A stretch of 64,000 bases of DNA, from assembly GCF_014195505.1 (NCBI RefSeq), contig NZ_JACIBV010000001.1:124001-188000 (forward strand), read 5' to 3'. Source of the stretch: Nonomuraea dietziae. GTDB lineage: Bacteria; Actinomycetota; Actinomycetes; Streptosporangiales; Streptosporangiaceae. The position numbers and the translations under genes are program-made. Position 1 is the first letter of the stretch. The number at the start of each line of letters is the position of its first letter. Positions 42,339 through 50,764 of this stretch are shown here, piece after piece. The notes beneath the pieces are model-generated. The model was not told the DNA's origin, made no database searches, and saw only the letters and a list, made by a program, of their open reading frames with translations.

Positions 42339-44323
42339 CCACCGTGGCGGTGGTGGCCGCCAGGCTGCCTGCCCGCAGATACCTGCTCCTCGCGGTGCTC
42401 GCCCTGTGGGTGCTCGGCTGGGCGGTCTTCGAAGGACGTGACACGCTCGGCCTCGGCGGCGCCGAGCTGACGCCCCTGCACACCTCGCTCAACGAGGGCA
42501 TGGACGCCATCGACGACAGCCGCAACAGCAACCCGTTCTTCCTGTACTTCATCAACTACGTCAGGCTCTTCCTCGACGAGGCGGTGACCTTCGTCCAGGC
42601 GTTGATCAGCCAGCCCTCCTTCGGCCGTCCGCTGCCCGTCCTGGGCTGGCTCGGCGTCGTCGCGCTGGCCACGGCGATCGCGTGGCTGTGGGGCAACGGC
42701 AAGGTGGCGCTGCTCACCGCCGCGGGCCTGATCTCCTTCGGCGTGCTGGGGCTGTGGCAGGAGAGCATGGACACCCTCGCTCTCACGCTGACCGCGGTGG
42801 TGCTCTCGCTGGCCGTCGGCATCCCGCTCGGGGTGTGGGCGGGGCTGAACGACCGGTTCAACCGGCTGGTGACGCCGGTGCTCGACTTCATGCAGACGAT
42901 GCCGACGTTCGTCTACCTGGCGCCGCTGACGCTCTTCTTCCTCATCGGCCCTGCCAGCGCCACGGTCGCCACGATGATCTACGCCATCCCGCCGGCGATC
43001 CGCATCACCTCCCACGGGATCAGGCAGGTCTCGCACGACACGCTCGAGGCGGGGGCGTCGCTGGGCGCCACGGGGGTGCAGTCACTGCGCCACGTGCGGC
43101 TGCCGATGGCCAAGCAGACGATCATCGTCGGTGTCAACCAGACCATCATGGCGGCACTGTCCATGGCGACCATCGCGGCGCTCATCGACGCGCCCGGTCT
43201 GGGCAAGACGGTGCTGAAGGCGTTGCAGACCCTCGACGTGGGCACCGCGTTCAACGCGGGCCTGGCCATCGTCATCATGGCCGTCGTCCTGGACCGGGTG
43301 ACCTCCGCCGCCAGCAGGAGGGTGGAGGCCGACCGGCGGGCCGGCCGGCTGCGCGGCACCAGGAGGCGCAGGCTGGAGCTGGCGGGCGCGTTCGGCGTCG
43401 TGGCCGTACTCGGCTACCTGTCCTACACCTACGTCTGGGCCGCGGACTTCCCGATCCAGGCCAACCTCGGCTCCTACGTGCGCCAGGCAGCGGACGCGGG
43501 AAGCCTGTGGGTGCAGGACAACCTCGCCGCCTACACCGACGCGCTCAAGAACGTGCTCACCAACACGCTGCTCAACCCGTTCGAGAAACTGCTCACCGCC
43601 TCACCGTGGTGGCTCGTCCTCGCCGTCGCCGTCGCCGTCGCACTGCTGGTGGGCAGCGTCCGCGCGGCTCTCGTGACCGCCGCGGGGCTGCTGGTGCTGG
43701 TGCTGCTCGGCCTCTGGCAGGACAGCATGGTGACGCTGGCCTCGACGCTCGTCGCGACGATCCTCGTCATGGTGCTCGGCGTGGTGCTGGGCGTGTGGAT
43801 GGGCCGCAGCGACAGGGTCGACACGGTCCTCAGACCGGTGCTCGACGCGGGCCAGACCATGCCCGCCTTCGTCTACCTGGTGCCGATCCTCGGACTGTTC
43901 GGCCCGACGCGGTTCACCGCGATCATCGCGGCCGTCGTCTTCGCCGCGCCCATCGCCATCAAGCTGGTGGCCGAGGGCATCAGGCGGGTCTCGCCCACCA
44001 CCGTGGAGGCCGCCATCTCGGCGGGCACGGGGACGTGGCAGCTCATCTCCAAAGTCCAGCTCCCGATGGCGCGCAGCGGTGTGACGCTGGCGGCCAGCCA
44101 GGGACTGATCTACGTGCTGTCGATGGTGGTCGTCGGCGGCCTGGTAGGAGCCGGAGCCCTCGGTTACGACGTGGTGGCCGGCTTCTCCCAGCACCAGCTC
44201 CGCGGCAAGGGGCTGGCCGCCGGGCTCGCGATCGTCGTGCTCGGCATCGTGCTCGACCGCGTCATGCGCGCCGCCACGCAGCGGGCCGACGTGGCCGCGC
44301 ACGGCGGTGTGACCCACAAGTAG
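42335..44323 (+). CDS. proW: glycine betaine ABC transporter permease, two permease domains fused
   Basis: 662 residues, about twice the length of a standard ProW. Each half has a complete permease domain: [20 protein letters not shown] with [20 protein letters not shown], and [20 protein letters not shown] with [20 protein letters not shown]. The EAA-type coupling loops follow each ([23 protein letters not shown] and [20 protein letters not shown]). A periplasmic or membrane linker of about 100 residues joins the halves. A single chain could form the whole translocation pore that normally needs a homodimer. It starts within the proV stop (ATGA overlap). Confidence 0.94.
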   Translation: MTTVAVVAARLPARRYLLLAVLALWVLGWAVFEGRDTLGLGGAELTPLHTSLNEGMDAIDDSRNSNPFFLYFINYVRLFLDEAVTFVQALISQPSFGRPLPVLGWLGVVALATAIAWLWGNGKVALLTAAGLISFGVLGLWQESMDTLALTLTAVVLSLAVGIPLGVWAGLNDRFNRLVTPVLDFMQTMPTFVYLAPLTLFFLIGPASATVATMIYAIPPAIRITSHGIRQVSHDTLEAGASLGATGVQSLRHVRLPMAKQTIIVGVNQTIMAALSMATIAALIDAPGLGKTVLKALQTLDVGTAFNAGLAIVIMAVVLDRVTSAASRRVEADRRAGRLRGTRRRRLELAGAFGVVAVLGYLSYTYVWAADFPIQANLGSYVRQAADAGSLWVQDNLAAYTDALKNVLTNTLLNPFEKLLTASPWWLVLAVAVAVALLVGSVRAALVTAAGLLVLVLLGLWQDSMVTLASTLVATILVMVLGVVLGVWMGRSDRVDTVLRPVLDAGQTMPAFVYLVPILGLFGPTRFTAIIAAVVFAAPIAIKLVAEGIRRVSPTTVEAAISAGTGTWQLISKVQLPMARSGVTLAASQGLIYVLSMVVVGGLVGAGALGYDVVAGFSQHQLRGKGLAAGLAIVVLGIVLDRVMRAATQRADVAAHGGVTHK

Positions 44324-44398
44324 CGGTGTGACCCGGCAAGTACCGGTGTCGCCCACAAGTAACGGAAAAGCCGGTCAGTGAGAACTCAGGAGGACCAG

Positions 44399-45382
44399 GT
44401 GGCGTTGTCAAGGAGTGGAAGGGTCAGGGCGATCGTGCTCGTGACCGGCACCGGTCTCCTGCTCACCGCGTGCGGAGGAGCGAAGGTCGGGGAGGCCCAG
44501 CAGCCCGCGGCAGGGGGCGAGGGGAAGAACTGCGGGACGTTCAACCTGGCCATCAACCCGTGGGTGGGATACGAGGCGAACGCCGCCGTCATCGCGCACG
44601 TGGCGGAGAAGAACCTCGGCTGCAAGGTGGTGAAGAAGGACCTCAAGGAGGAGGTGGCGTGGCAGGGCTTCGCCACCGGCGAGGTCGACGCGATCGTGGA
44701 GAACTGGGCCCACGACGACCTCAAGAAGAAGTACATCGAGGATCAGAAGGTGGCCGTGTCGGCCGGTCTGACCGGCAACAAGGGCGTCATCGGCTGGTAC
44801 GTGGCGCCGTGGATGGCCAAGAAGTATCCCGACATCACCGACTGGAACAACCTCAACAAATACGCCCCGCTGTTCAAGACCTCCGAGTCCGAGGGCAAGG
44901 GCCAGCTGCTCGACGGCGATCCCTCGTTCGTCACCAACGACGCGGCCCTGGTGAAGAACCTCAAGCTCGACTACAAGGTGGTCTACGCGGGCAGTGAGGC
45001 CGCGCTCATCACCGCCTTCCGTCAGTCGGAGAAGCAGCAGAAACCCGTCCTCGGCTACTTCTACGAGCCGCAGTGGTTCCTGTCGGAGCTCAAGCTGGTC
45101 AAGGTGAATCTGCCCGCCTACACCGAAGGCTGCGACGCGGACGCGGCCAAGGTGGCGTGCGACTACCCGCCCTACGATCTCGACAAGATCGTGAGCAAGA
45201 AGTTCGCCGACTCCGGCAGTCCCGCCTACACGCTGGTCAAGAACTTCACCTGGACGAACGACGACCAGAACCTCGTGGCGAAGTACATCGCCGAGGACAA
45301 GATGACCGCGGAGGAGGCCGCCGCCAAGTGGGTGGCCGACAACCCCGCCAAGATCAAGCCCTGGCTGCCGCCGGCGAGCTGA
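44399..45382 (+). CDS. proX: glycine betaine ABC transporter substrate-binding lipoprotein
   Basis: 327 residues from GTG at 44399, with AGGAGG five bases upstream; GTG at 44378 is less likely. The lipoprotein signal ends LLLTACGG, so the mature protein is anchored through the Cys. The body matches the OpuAC/ProX substrate-binding fold, with NLAINPWVGYEANAAVIAHV, EVAWQGFATGEVDAIVENWA and GYFYEPQWFLSELK. The Trp-rich segments are expected for binding the quaternary ammonium group of betaine. It is the last gene of the betB-proVWX operon and is followed by a strong terminator. Confidence 0.94.
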   Translation: MALSRSGRVRAIVLVTGTGLLLTACGGAKVGEAQQPAAGGEGKNCGTFNLAINPWVGYEANAAVIAHVAEKNLGCKVVKKDLKEEVAWQGFATGEVDAIVENWAHDDLKKKYIEDQKVAVSAGLTGNKGVIGWYVAPWMAKKYPDITDWNNLNKYAPLFKTSESEGKGQLLDGDPSFVTNDAALVKNLKLDYKVVYAGSEAALITAFRQSEKQQKPVLGYFYEPQWFLSELKLVKVNLPAYTEGCDADAAKVACDYPPYDLDKIVSKKFADSGSPAYTLVKNFTWTNDDQNLVAKYIAEDKMTAEEAAAKWVADNPAKIKPWLPPAS

Positions 45383-45388
45383 CGCACC

Positions 45389-45424
45389 ACCGGCCCGATC
45401 GCACCTGCCTGCGATCGGGCCGGT
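45389..45424 (+). terminator. terminator of the betB-proVWX operon
   Basis: ACCGGCCCGATCGCA and TGCGATCGGGCCGGT form a perfect 15-bp stem with loop CCTGCC, seven bases after the proX stop. Confidence 0.88.
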
Positions 45425-45488
45425 CCTAGATGGTCATTGGAACGTTCTAAAGCGCCGCAAAGCCGTACGGAATAAGACAGAACACCTA

Positions 45489-45553
45489 TTGACACCCGGA
45501 AGGCAGCGAGCGACGCTTGTTGCGGAAAACGCTTTTGGTTGCATATGTCGCAA
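45489..45553 (+). promoter_or_regulatory. dmg-sox operon promoter with tandem operators
   Basis: The -35 is TTGACA at 45489-45494. TTGCGGAAAACGCTT begins exactly 31 bases later (45520-45534), and TTGCATATGTCGCAA begins 19 bases after that (45539-45553). The second site ends 15 bases before the dmg start, just before its ribosome site GGAGGTGG. Confidence 0.68.
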
Positions 45554-45568
45554 CAACGGAGGTGGCTA

Positions 45569-47977
45569 ATGACGGGCCCGAGCGTCGTCATCATCGGGGC
45601 GGGCGTGGTCGGCGCGGCCCTGGCCGACGAGTTGTCCGCCCGCGGCTGGACCGAGGTCACCGTGGTCGACCAGGGAGACGTACCCGCCACCGGCGGCTCC
45701 TCCTCCCACGCCCCCGGCCTGGTGTTCCAGACCAACGGCTCGAAGACCATGACCGAGATGGCCCGCTACACGGTCGAGAAGTTCGTCGCCCTCGACAGCT
45801 TCCTCCAGGTGGGCGGCCTCGAGGTGGCCACCACCCCCGAACGGCTTGCCGAACTGCACCGCAGGCACGGCTGGGCGGCCGCGTGGGGGATCGAGGCGCA
45901 CCTGCTCTCGCCCGAGGAGTGCGTGGCCAAGCACTCCCTCCTCGACGGATCCAAGGTGCTCGGCGGCCTGTTCCTGCCCACCGACGGCCTCGCCAAGGCG
46001 GTCAGGGCGGTCGACGCGCAGCTCGCCAGAGCGCGGGAGCGCGGAGTGCGGGTGCTGCCCAGGCATGAGGTCCTGGACATCAGGAGCGAGGGCGGCAGGG
46101 TCACCTCGGTGGTGACCGACCAGGGCGAGATCGCCGCCGACATCGTCGTCTGCTGCGCCGGCATCTGGGGGCCGAAGGTCGCCCGCATGGTGGGCATGAA
46201 CCTTCCCCTCACGCCGCTGGCCCACCAGCTCGCCTGGACAGGGCAGGTGCAGGAGCTGGCGGGACAGACCGAGGAGGCCACCAGGCCCATCCTGCGCCAC
46301 CAGGACGCCGACCTCTACTACCGCGAGCGCTTCGACACCCTGGGCATCGGCTACTACGGTCACCGGCCGATGCCGATCAGCGCCGACGACATCCTGTCGG
46401 TCGACGCCGCCGAGGTGATGCCCTCGGTTCTCACCTTCACCCCTGACGACTTCGCCGACGCGTGGTCGGCGACCCAGGAGCTGCTTCCCTCGACCCGGTC
46501 GGCCAAGGTCGAGGAGGGCATCAACGGGCTGTTCTCCTTCACCACCGACCACCTGCCGCTGATGGGGGAGTCACCCCAGGTCAAGGGGTTCTGGGTGGCC
46601 GAGGCGGTCTGGGTCACCCACTCGGCGGGCGTCGGCCTGGCGATGGCCGAGTGGCTGGTCGACGGCCACTGCTCCTCCTTCGACCTGCACGAGTGCGACG
46701 TCAACAGGTTCGAGCCGCACCAGCTCGCCCCCGACTACGTGCGGGCCAGGGGCTGCCAGAACTACGTCGAGGTCTACGACATCATCCACCCTCTCCAGCC
46801 CATGGAGGAGCCCAGGCCGCTGCGCACCAGCCCCTTCCACCCCCGCCAGCAGGAGCTCGGCGCGATCTTCCTCGAGGCCGCGGGATGGGAGCGCCCTCAG
46901 TGGTACGGCGGCAACGCCGGGCTGCTCAAGGGAAGAGACATCCCCACTCCGGGCGACTGGGCCGCACAGTACTGGTCCCCGATCGTCGGCGCCGAAGCCC
47001 AGGCCACCCGCGAGTCCGTCGCGATGTACGACATGACCGCGCTCAAGCGCCTGGAGGTCAGCGGCCCCGGTGCCGTCGCCTTCCTGCAGTCCCTCACCAC
47101 AGGCGACGTGGACAAGTCGGTCGGCTCCGTGACGTACTGCCTCCTGCTCGACACCGACGGCGGCATCCGCAGCGACGTCACCGTCGCCCGCCTCGGTCCC
47201 GAGGAGTTCCAGGTCGGCGCGAACGGCAACCTCGACCTCGACTGGTTCGACCGGCACCGCCCCCGCGACGGCTCGGTGCAGGTGCGCGACCTCACCGCCG
47301 GCACCTGCTGCGTCGGCGTCTGGGGCCCGCGCGCCCGCGACCTGGTCCAGCCGCTCACCACCACCGACCTGACCGCCCTGCGCTACTTCCGCGGCACCCG
47401 CGCCTACATCGGCAACGTGCCCGTCACGATGCTGCGCCTGTCCTACGTCGGCGAGCTGGGCTGGGAGATCTACACCACCGCCGACATGGGACTCAAACTC
47501 TGGGACACCCTGTGGGAGGCGGGCCAGGACCACGGCGTCCTCGCCGGCGGCAGAGGCGCCTTCACCAGCCTGCGCCTGGAGAAGGGCTACCGCTCCTTCG
47601 GCACCGACATGACCTACGAGCACGACCCCTACGAGGCGGGCCTCGGCTTCGCCGTGAAGCTGGACAAGGGCGACTTCGTCGGCCGCGACGCCCTGCTGGC
47701 CCGCAAGGAGTCGGTGAAGCGCAGGCTCACCTGCCTGCTCACCGACGAGGTGGTCATGGGCAGGGAGCCGGTCTACGACGGCGAGCGCGCCGTCGGCTAC
47801 GTCACCAGCGCCGCCTACGGATACACGATCGGCAGGGGCGTCGCCTACGCGTGGCTGCCAGCTGCGCTCGCGACCCCCGGCCAACCGGTGGACATCGGCT
47901 ACTTCGACCGCAGGGTTGGGGCCGTGGTCGCCGAGGAACCCCTGTTCGACCCGGCGATGCAGCGCCTGCGCGGTTAG
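45569..47977 (+). CDS. dmg: dimethylglycine oxidase
   Basis: 802 residues from ATG at 45569 with GGAGGTGG upstream. The N-terminal DAO-type FAD domain has [17 protein letters not shown] and [17 protein letters not shown]. The middle and C-terminal half is a GcvT-like tetrahydrofolate-binding aminomethyltransferase domain ([50 protein letters not shown]). The overall layout and many segments, down to the end (DPAMQRLRG), match the well-studied Arthrobacter dimethylglycine oxidase. That enzyme converts dimethylglycine to sarcosine and channels the methylene group to THF, reducing O2 to H2O2. It heads a seven-gene run to sdaA. Confidence 0.94.
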   Translation: MTGPSVVIIGAGVVGAALADELSARGWTEVTVVDQGDVPATGGSSSHAPGLVFQTNGSKTMTEMARYTVEKFVALDSFLQVGGLEVATTPERLAELHRRHGWAAAWGIEAHLLSPEECVAKHSLLDGSKVLGGLFLPTDGLAKAVRAVDAQLARARERGVRVLPRHEVLDIRSEGGRVTSVVTDQGEIAADIVVCCAGIWGPKVARMVGMNLPLTPLAHQLAWTGQVQELAGQTEEATRPILRHQDADLYYRERFDTLGIGYYGHRPMPISADDILSVDAAEVMPSVLTFTPDDFADAWSATQELLPSTRSAKVEEGINGLFSFTTDHLPLMGESPQVKGFWVAEAVWVTHSAGVGLAMAEWLVDGHCSSFDLHECDVNRFEPHQLAPDYVRARGCQNYVEVYDIIHPLQPMEEPRPLRTSPFHPRQQELGAIFLEAAGWERPQWYGGNAGLLKGRDIPTPGDWAAQYWSPIVGAEAQATRESVAMYDMTALKRLEVSGPGAVAFLQSLTTGDVDKSVGSVTYCLLLDTDGGIRSDVTVARLGPEEFQVGANGNLDLDWFDRHRPRDGSVQVRDLTAGTCCVGVWGPRARDLVQPLTTTDLTALRYFRGTRAYIGNVPVTMLRLSYVGELGWEIYTTADMGLKLWDTLWEAGQDHGVLAGGRGAFTSLRLEKGYRSFGTDMTYEHDPYEAGLGFAVKLDKGDFVGRDALLARKESVKRRLTCLLTDEVVMGREPVYDGERAVGYVTSAAYGYTIGRGVAYAWLPAALATPGQPVDIGYFDRRVGAVVAEEPLFDPAMQRLRG

Positions 47978-47989
47978 AAAGGACCCCAG

Positions 47990-49246
47990 ATGATCGACAC
48001 CCCGCTGGACGTGGTGGACCCGGAGGTGCACGCCGCCATCGGCGACGAGCTCGCCCGGCAGCGCTCGACGCTGGAGATGATCGCCTCGGAGAACTTCGCC
48101 CCGGCCGCCGTCATGGCGGCCCAGGGCTCCGTCCTCACCAACAAGTACGCCGAGGGCTACCCCGGCAGGCGCTACTACGGCGGCTGCGAACACGTCGACG
48201 TGATCGAGCAGCTGGCCATCGACAGGGTCAAGGCGCTGTTCGGCGCCGAGGCGGCCAACGTGCAGCCGCACTCGGGCGCCCAGGCCAACGCCGCCGTGAT
48301 GGCCGCGCTGATCGAGCCGGGCGACACCATCCTCGGGCTCGACCTGGCCCACGGCGGCCACCTCACCCACGGCATGCGCATCAACTTCTCCGGACGCCTG
48401 TACAAGGTGGCCGCCTACCACGTGCGCGAGAGCGACGGTCTGGTGGACATGGAGGAGGTCGGGCGCCTGGCCCGCGAGCACCGGCCCAGGCTCATCATCG
48501 CCGGGTGGTCGGCCTACCCCCGCCGGCTGGACTTCGCGGCCTTCCGGCGCATCGCCGACGAGGTGGGCGCCTACCTCATGGTCGACATGGCGCACTTCGC
48601 CGGACTGGTGGCCGCGGGCCTGCACCCCTCGCCCGTGCCCCACGCGCACGTCGTCACCACCACCACGCACAAGACGCTCGGCGGCCCGAGGGGCGGGGTC
48701 ATCCTGTCCACCGAGGAGCTCAGCAAGAAGATCAACTCAGCGGTCTTCCCCGGGCAGCAGGGCGGCCCGCTGGAGCACGTCATCGCGGCCAAGGCCGTCG
48801 CCTTCAAGATCGCTTCGGAGGAGGCGTTCCGCGACCGGCAGCGGCGCACGCTGGAAGGGGCGCGCATCCTCGCCGAGCGCCTGCTGGCCCCCGACGCGGT
48901 CGCCTCGGGCGTGCGGGTGCTGACCGGCGGTACCGACGTGCACCTCGTCCTGGTCGACCTGCGCGAGTCGGAGCTGGACGGCAGGCAGGCCGAAGACCGC
49001 CTGCACGAGGTCGGCATCACGGTGAACCGCAACGCCGTGCCGTTCGACCCACGGCCCCCCATGGTCACCTCCGGGCTGCGCATCGGCACCCCCGCCCTCG
49101 CCACCCGCGGTTTCGGCGCCGCCGACTTCACCGAGGTGGCCGACATCATCGCCACCGCGCTGTCGCCGCGAGCCGACCTCTCGTTCCTGCGCGGCAGGGT
49201 CGAGACCCTGGCCGGCAAGCACCCGCTCTACGGAGAGGCCCGATGA
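47990..49246 (+). CDS. glyA: serine hydroxymethyltransferase
   Basis: 418 residues, standard length. The SHMT hallmarks are [37 protein letters not shown], the PLP lysine K228 in [16 protein letters not shown], and [14 protein letters not shown] near the end. It interconverts glycine plus 5,10-methylene-THF with serine plus THF. Encoded between the two demethylating oxidases, it should use exactly the methylene-THF and glycine they produce. It is probably a pathway-dedicated paralogue. AAAGGACC lies just before the ATG. It overlaps soxB by four bases. Confidence 0.96.
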   Translation: MIDTPLDVVDPEVHAAIGDELARQRSTLEMIASENFAPAAVMAAQGSVLTNKYAEGYPGRRYYGGCEHVDVIEQLAIDRVKALFGAEAANVQPHSGAQANAAVMAALIEPGDTILGLDLAHGGHLTHGMRINFSGRLYKVAAYHVRESDGLVDMEEVGRLAREHRPRLIIAGWSAYPRRLDFAAFRRIADEVGAYLMVDMAHFAGLVAAGLHPSPVPHAHVVTTTTHKTLGGPRGGVILSTEELSKKINSAVFPGQQGGPLEHVIAAKAVAFKIASEEAFRDRQRRTLEGARILAERLLAPDAVASGVRVLTGGTDVHLVLVDLRESELDGRQAEDRLHEVGITVNRNAVPFDPRPPMVTSGLRIGTPALATRGFGAADFTEVADIIATALSPRADLSFLRGRVETLAGKHPLYGEAR

Positions 49247-50475
49247 GCCCGCGCACACCCGGCGCCGACCTGCCCGAGCACCCCGACCGGCTGTGGAGCG
49301 CCGCCGAGCCGAAGTCCTCCTACGACGTCGTGATCGTCGGCGGCGGAGGGCACGGCCTGGCCACCGCCTACTACCTGGCCAAGAACCACGGCATCACCAA
49401 TGTCGCGGTCCTGGAGCGGGGGTGGCTGGCCGGCGGCAACATGGCCCGCAACACCACGATCATCAGGTCCAACTACCTGTGGGACGAGAGCGCGGGGATC
49501 TACGAGCACGCGCTCAAGCTGTGGGAGGGGCTGGAGGAGGAGCTCGACTACCCGCTGCTGTTCAGCCAGCGCGGCGTGCTCAACCTCGCCCACAGCCTCC
49601 AGGACGTGCGCGACAGCGTACGGCGGGTGCACGCCAACAACCTCAACGGCGTCGACGCCGAGTGGCTCGACCCCGAGCAGGTGAAGCAGGTCTGCCCGAT
49701 CGTCAACATCTCGCCCGACGTGCGCTATCCGGTGCTGGGCGCCACCTTCCAGCCCAGGGCGGGCATCGCCAAGCACGACCACGTGGCATGGGGCCTGGCC
49801 AGGGCGGCCGCGGCGCTCGGCGTCGAGTTCATCGAGCACTGCGAGGTCACCGGTCTCCAGGTGCGCGACGGCAGGGTGACCGGCGTGGAGACCACGCGCG
49901 GGACGATCGCGGCGGGCAGGGTCGCGCTGTGCGCGGCGGGGCACACCTCGGTCGTGGCCGCCACCGCGGGCATCGACCTGCCGATCCAGAGCCACCCGCT
50001 GCAGGCGCTGGTCTCCGAGCTGCTGGAGCCGGTGCATCCGACGGTCGTCATGTCCAACGCCGTGCACGTCTACGTCAGCCAGGCGCACAAGGGCGAGCTG
50101 GTCATGGGCGCGGGCATCGACGCGGCCAACTCCTACCGCCAGCGCGGCGCCTTCCACATCATCGAACGGCAGATGGCCGCCGCGCTCGAGCTGTTCCCCG
50201 TCTTCGCCCGCGCCCACGTGCTGCGGACCTGGGGCGGGGTCGTGGACGTCTCGCCGGACGCCTCGCCGATCGTCGGCCTGACCCCGGTGGAGAACCTGTA
50301 TCTCAACTGCGGCTGGGGCACCGGCGGCTTCAAGGCGACCCCCGGAGTGGGCTGGTGCTTCGCCCACACGGTGGCCAACGACGAGCCGCACCCGCTCAAC
50401 GCCCCCTTCTCCCTTGACCGATTCACCACCGGGGCGCTCGTCGACGAGCACGGCGCCGCCGCGGTCGCGCACTGA
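49243..50475 (+). CDS. soxB: sarcosine oxidase beta subunit
   Basis: 410 residues. The FAD-binding motif [20 protein letters not shown] is near residue 28. Segments conserved in heterotetrameric sarcosine oxidases follow: [17 protein letters not shown] (the beta-subunit region bearing the covalently bound FMN histidine lies further on), [18 protein letters not shown] and [15 protein letters not shown]. It is the catalytic subunit that oxidises sarcosine to glycine. It starts in the glyA stop codon and is followed by soxD, soxA and soxG. Confidence 0.95.
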   Translation: MSPRTPGADLPEHPDRLWSAAEPKSSYDVVIVGGGGHGLATAYYLAKNHGITNVAVLERGWLAGGNMARNTTIIRSNYLWDESAGIYEHALKLWEGLEEELDYPLLFSQRGVLNLAHSLQDVRDSVRRVHANNLNGVDAEWLDPEQVKQVCPIVNISPDVRYPVLGATFQPRAGIAKHDHVAWGLARAAAALGVEFIEHCEVTGLQVRDGRVTGVETTRGTIAAGRVALCAAGHTSVVAATAGIDLPIQSHPLQALVSELLEPVHPTVVMSNAVHVYVSQAHKGELVMGAGIDAANSYRQRGAFHIIERQMAAALELFPVFARAHVLRTWGGVVDVSPDASPIVGLTPVENLYLNCGWGTGGFKATPGVGWCFAHTVANDEPHPLNAPFSLDRFTTGALVDEHGAAAVAH

Positions 50476-50485
50476 GGACCTCACG

Positions 50486-50764
50486 ATGCTGCTGATCCCA
50501 TGCCCATGGTGCGGCCCACGCGAAGAGGCCGAGTTCCATTACGGCGGGCAGGCGCACGTCGCCTATCCGGACGACCCGTCGGCGCTGTCCGACGAGGAGT
50601 GGGCCCGCTACCTTTTCTTCAGGGACAACCCCAAGGGTCGCTTCGCCGAGCGCTGGAGCCACTCCGCGGGCTGCCGCCGCTGGTTCAACGCCGTGCGCGA
50701 CACCGCGACCAACGAGATCCACGCGGTCTACCGGGTGGGCGAAGCAAGGCCGGTGACCTCATGA
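50486..50764 (+). CDS. soxD: sarcosine oxidase delta subunit
   Basis: 92 residues beginning MLLIPCPWCGPREEAEFHYG. The CPWCG pair and a later Cys/His (HSAGCRRWF) form the zinc site typical of SoxD. Conserved segments YLFFRDNPKGRFAERWSHS and VYRVGEARP confirm the family. It is a structural subunit of the heterotetramer. It overlaps soxA by four bases (ATGA). Confidence 0.95.
   Translation: MLLIPCPWCGPREEAEFHYGGQAHVAYPDDPSALSDEEWARYLFFRDNPKGRFAERWSHSAGCRRWFNAVRDTATNEIHAVYRVGEARPVTS

Noticed and set aside
45440..45447. GAACGTTC palindrome between the proX terminator and the dmg promoter, considered as a LexA (SOS) box
   Set aside because: Actinobacterial LexA boxes need GAAC-N4-GTTC; here there is no spacer and no DNA-repair gene follows.
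46462..49242. Upstream extension of the soxB frame back through dmg and glyA
   Set aside because: Only the part from 49243 has the SoxB sequence; the rest is out-of-frame read-through of dmg and glyA.
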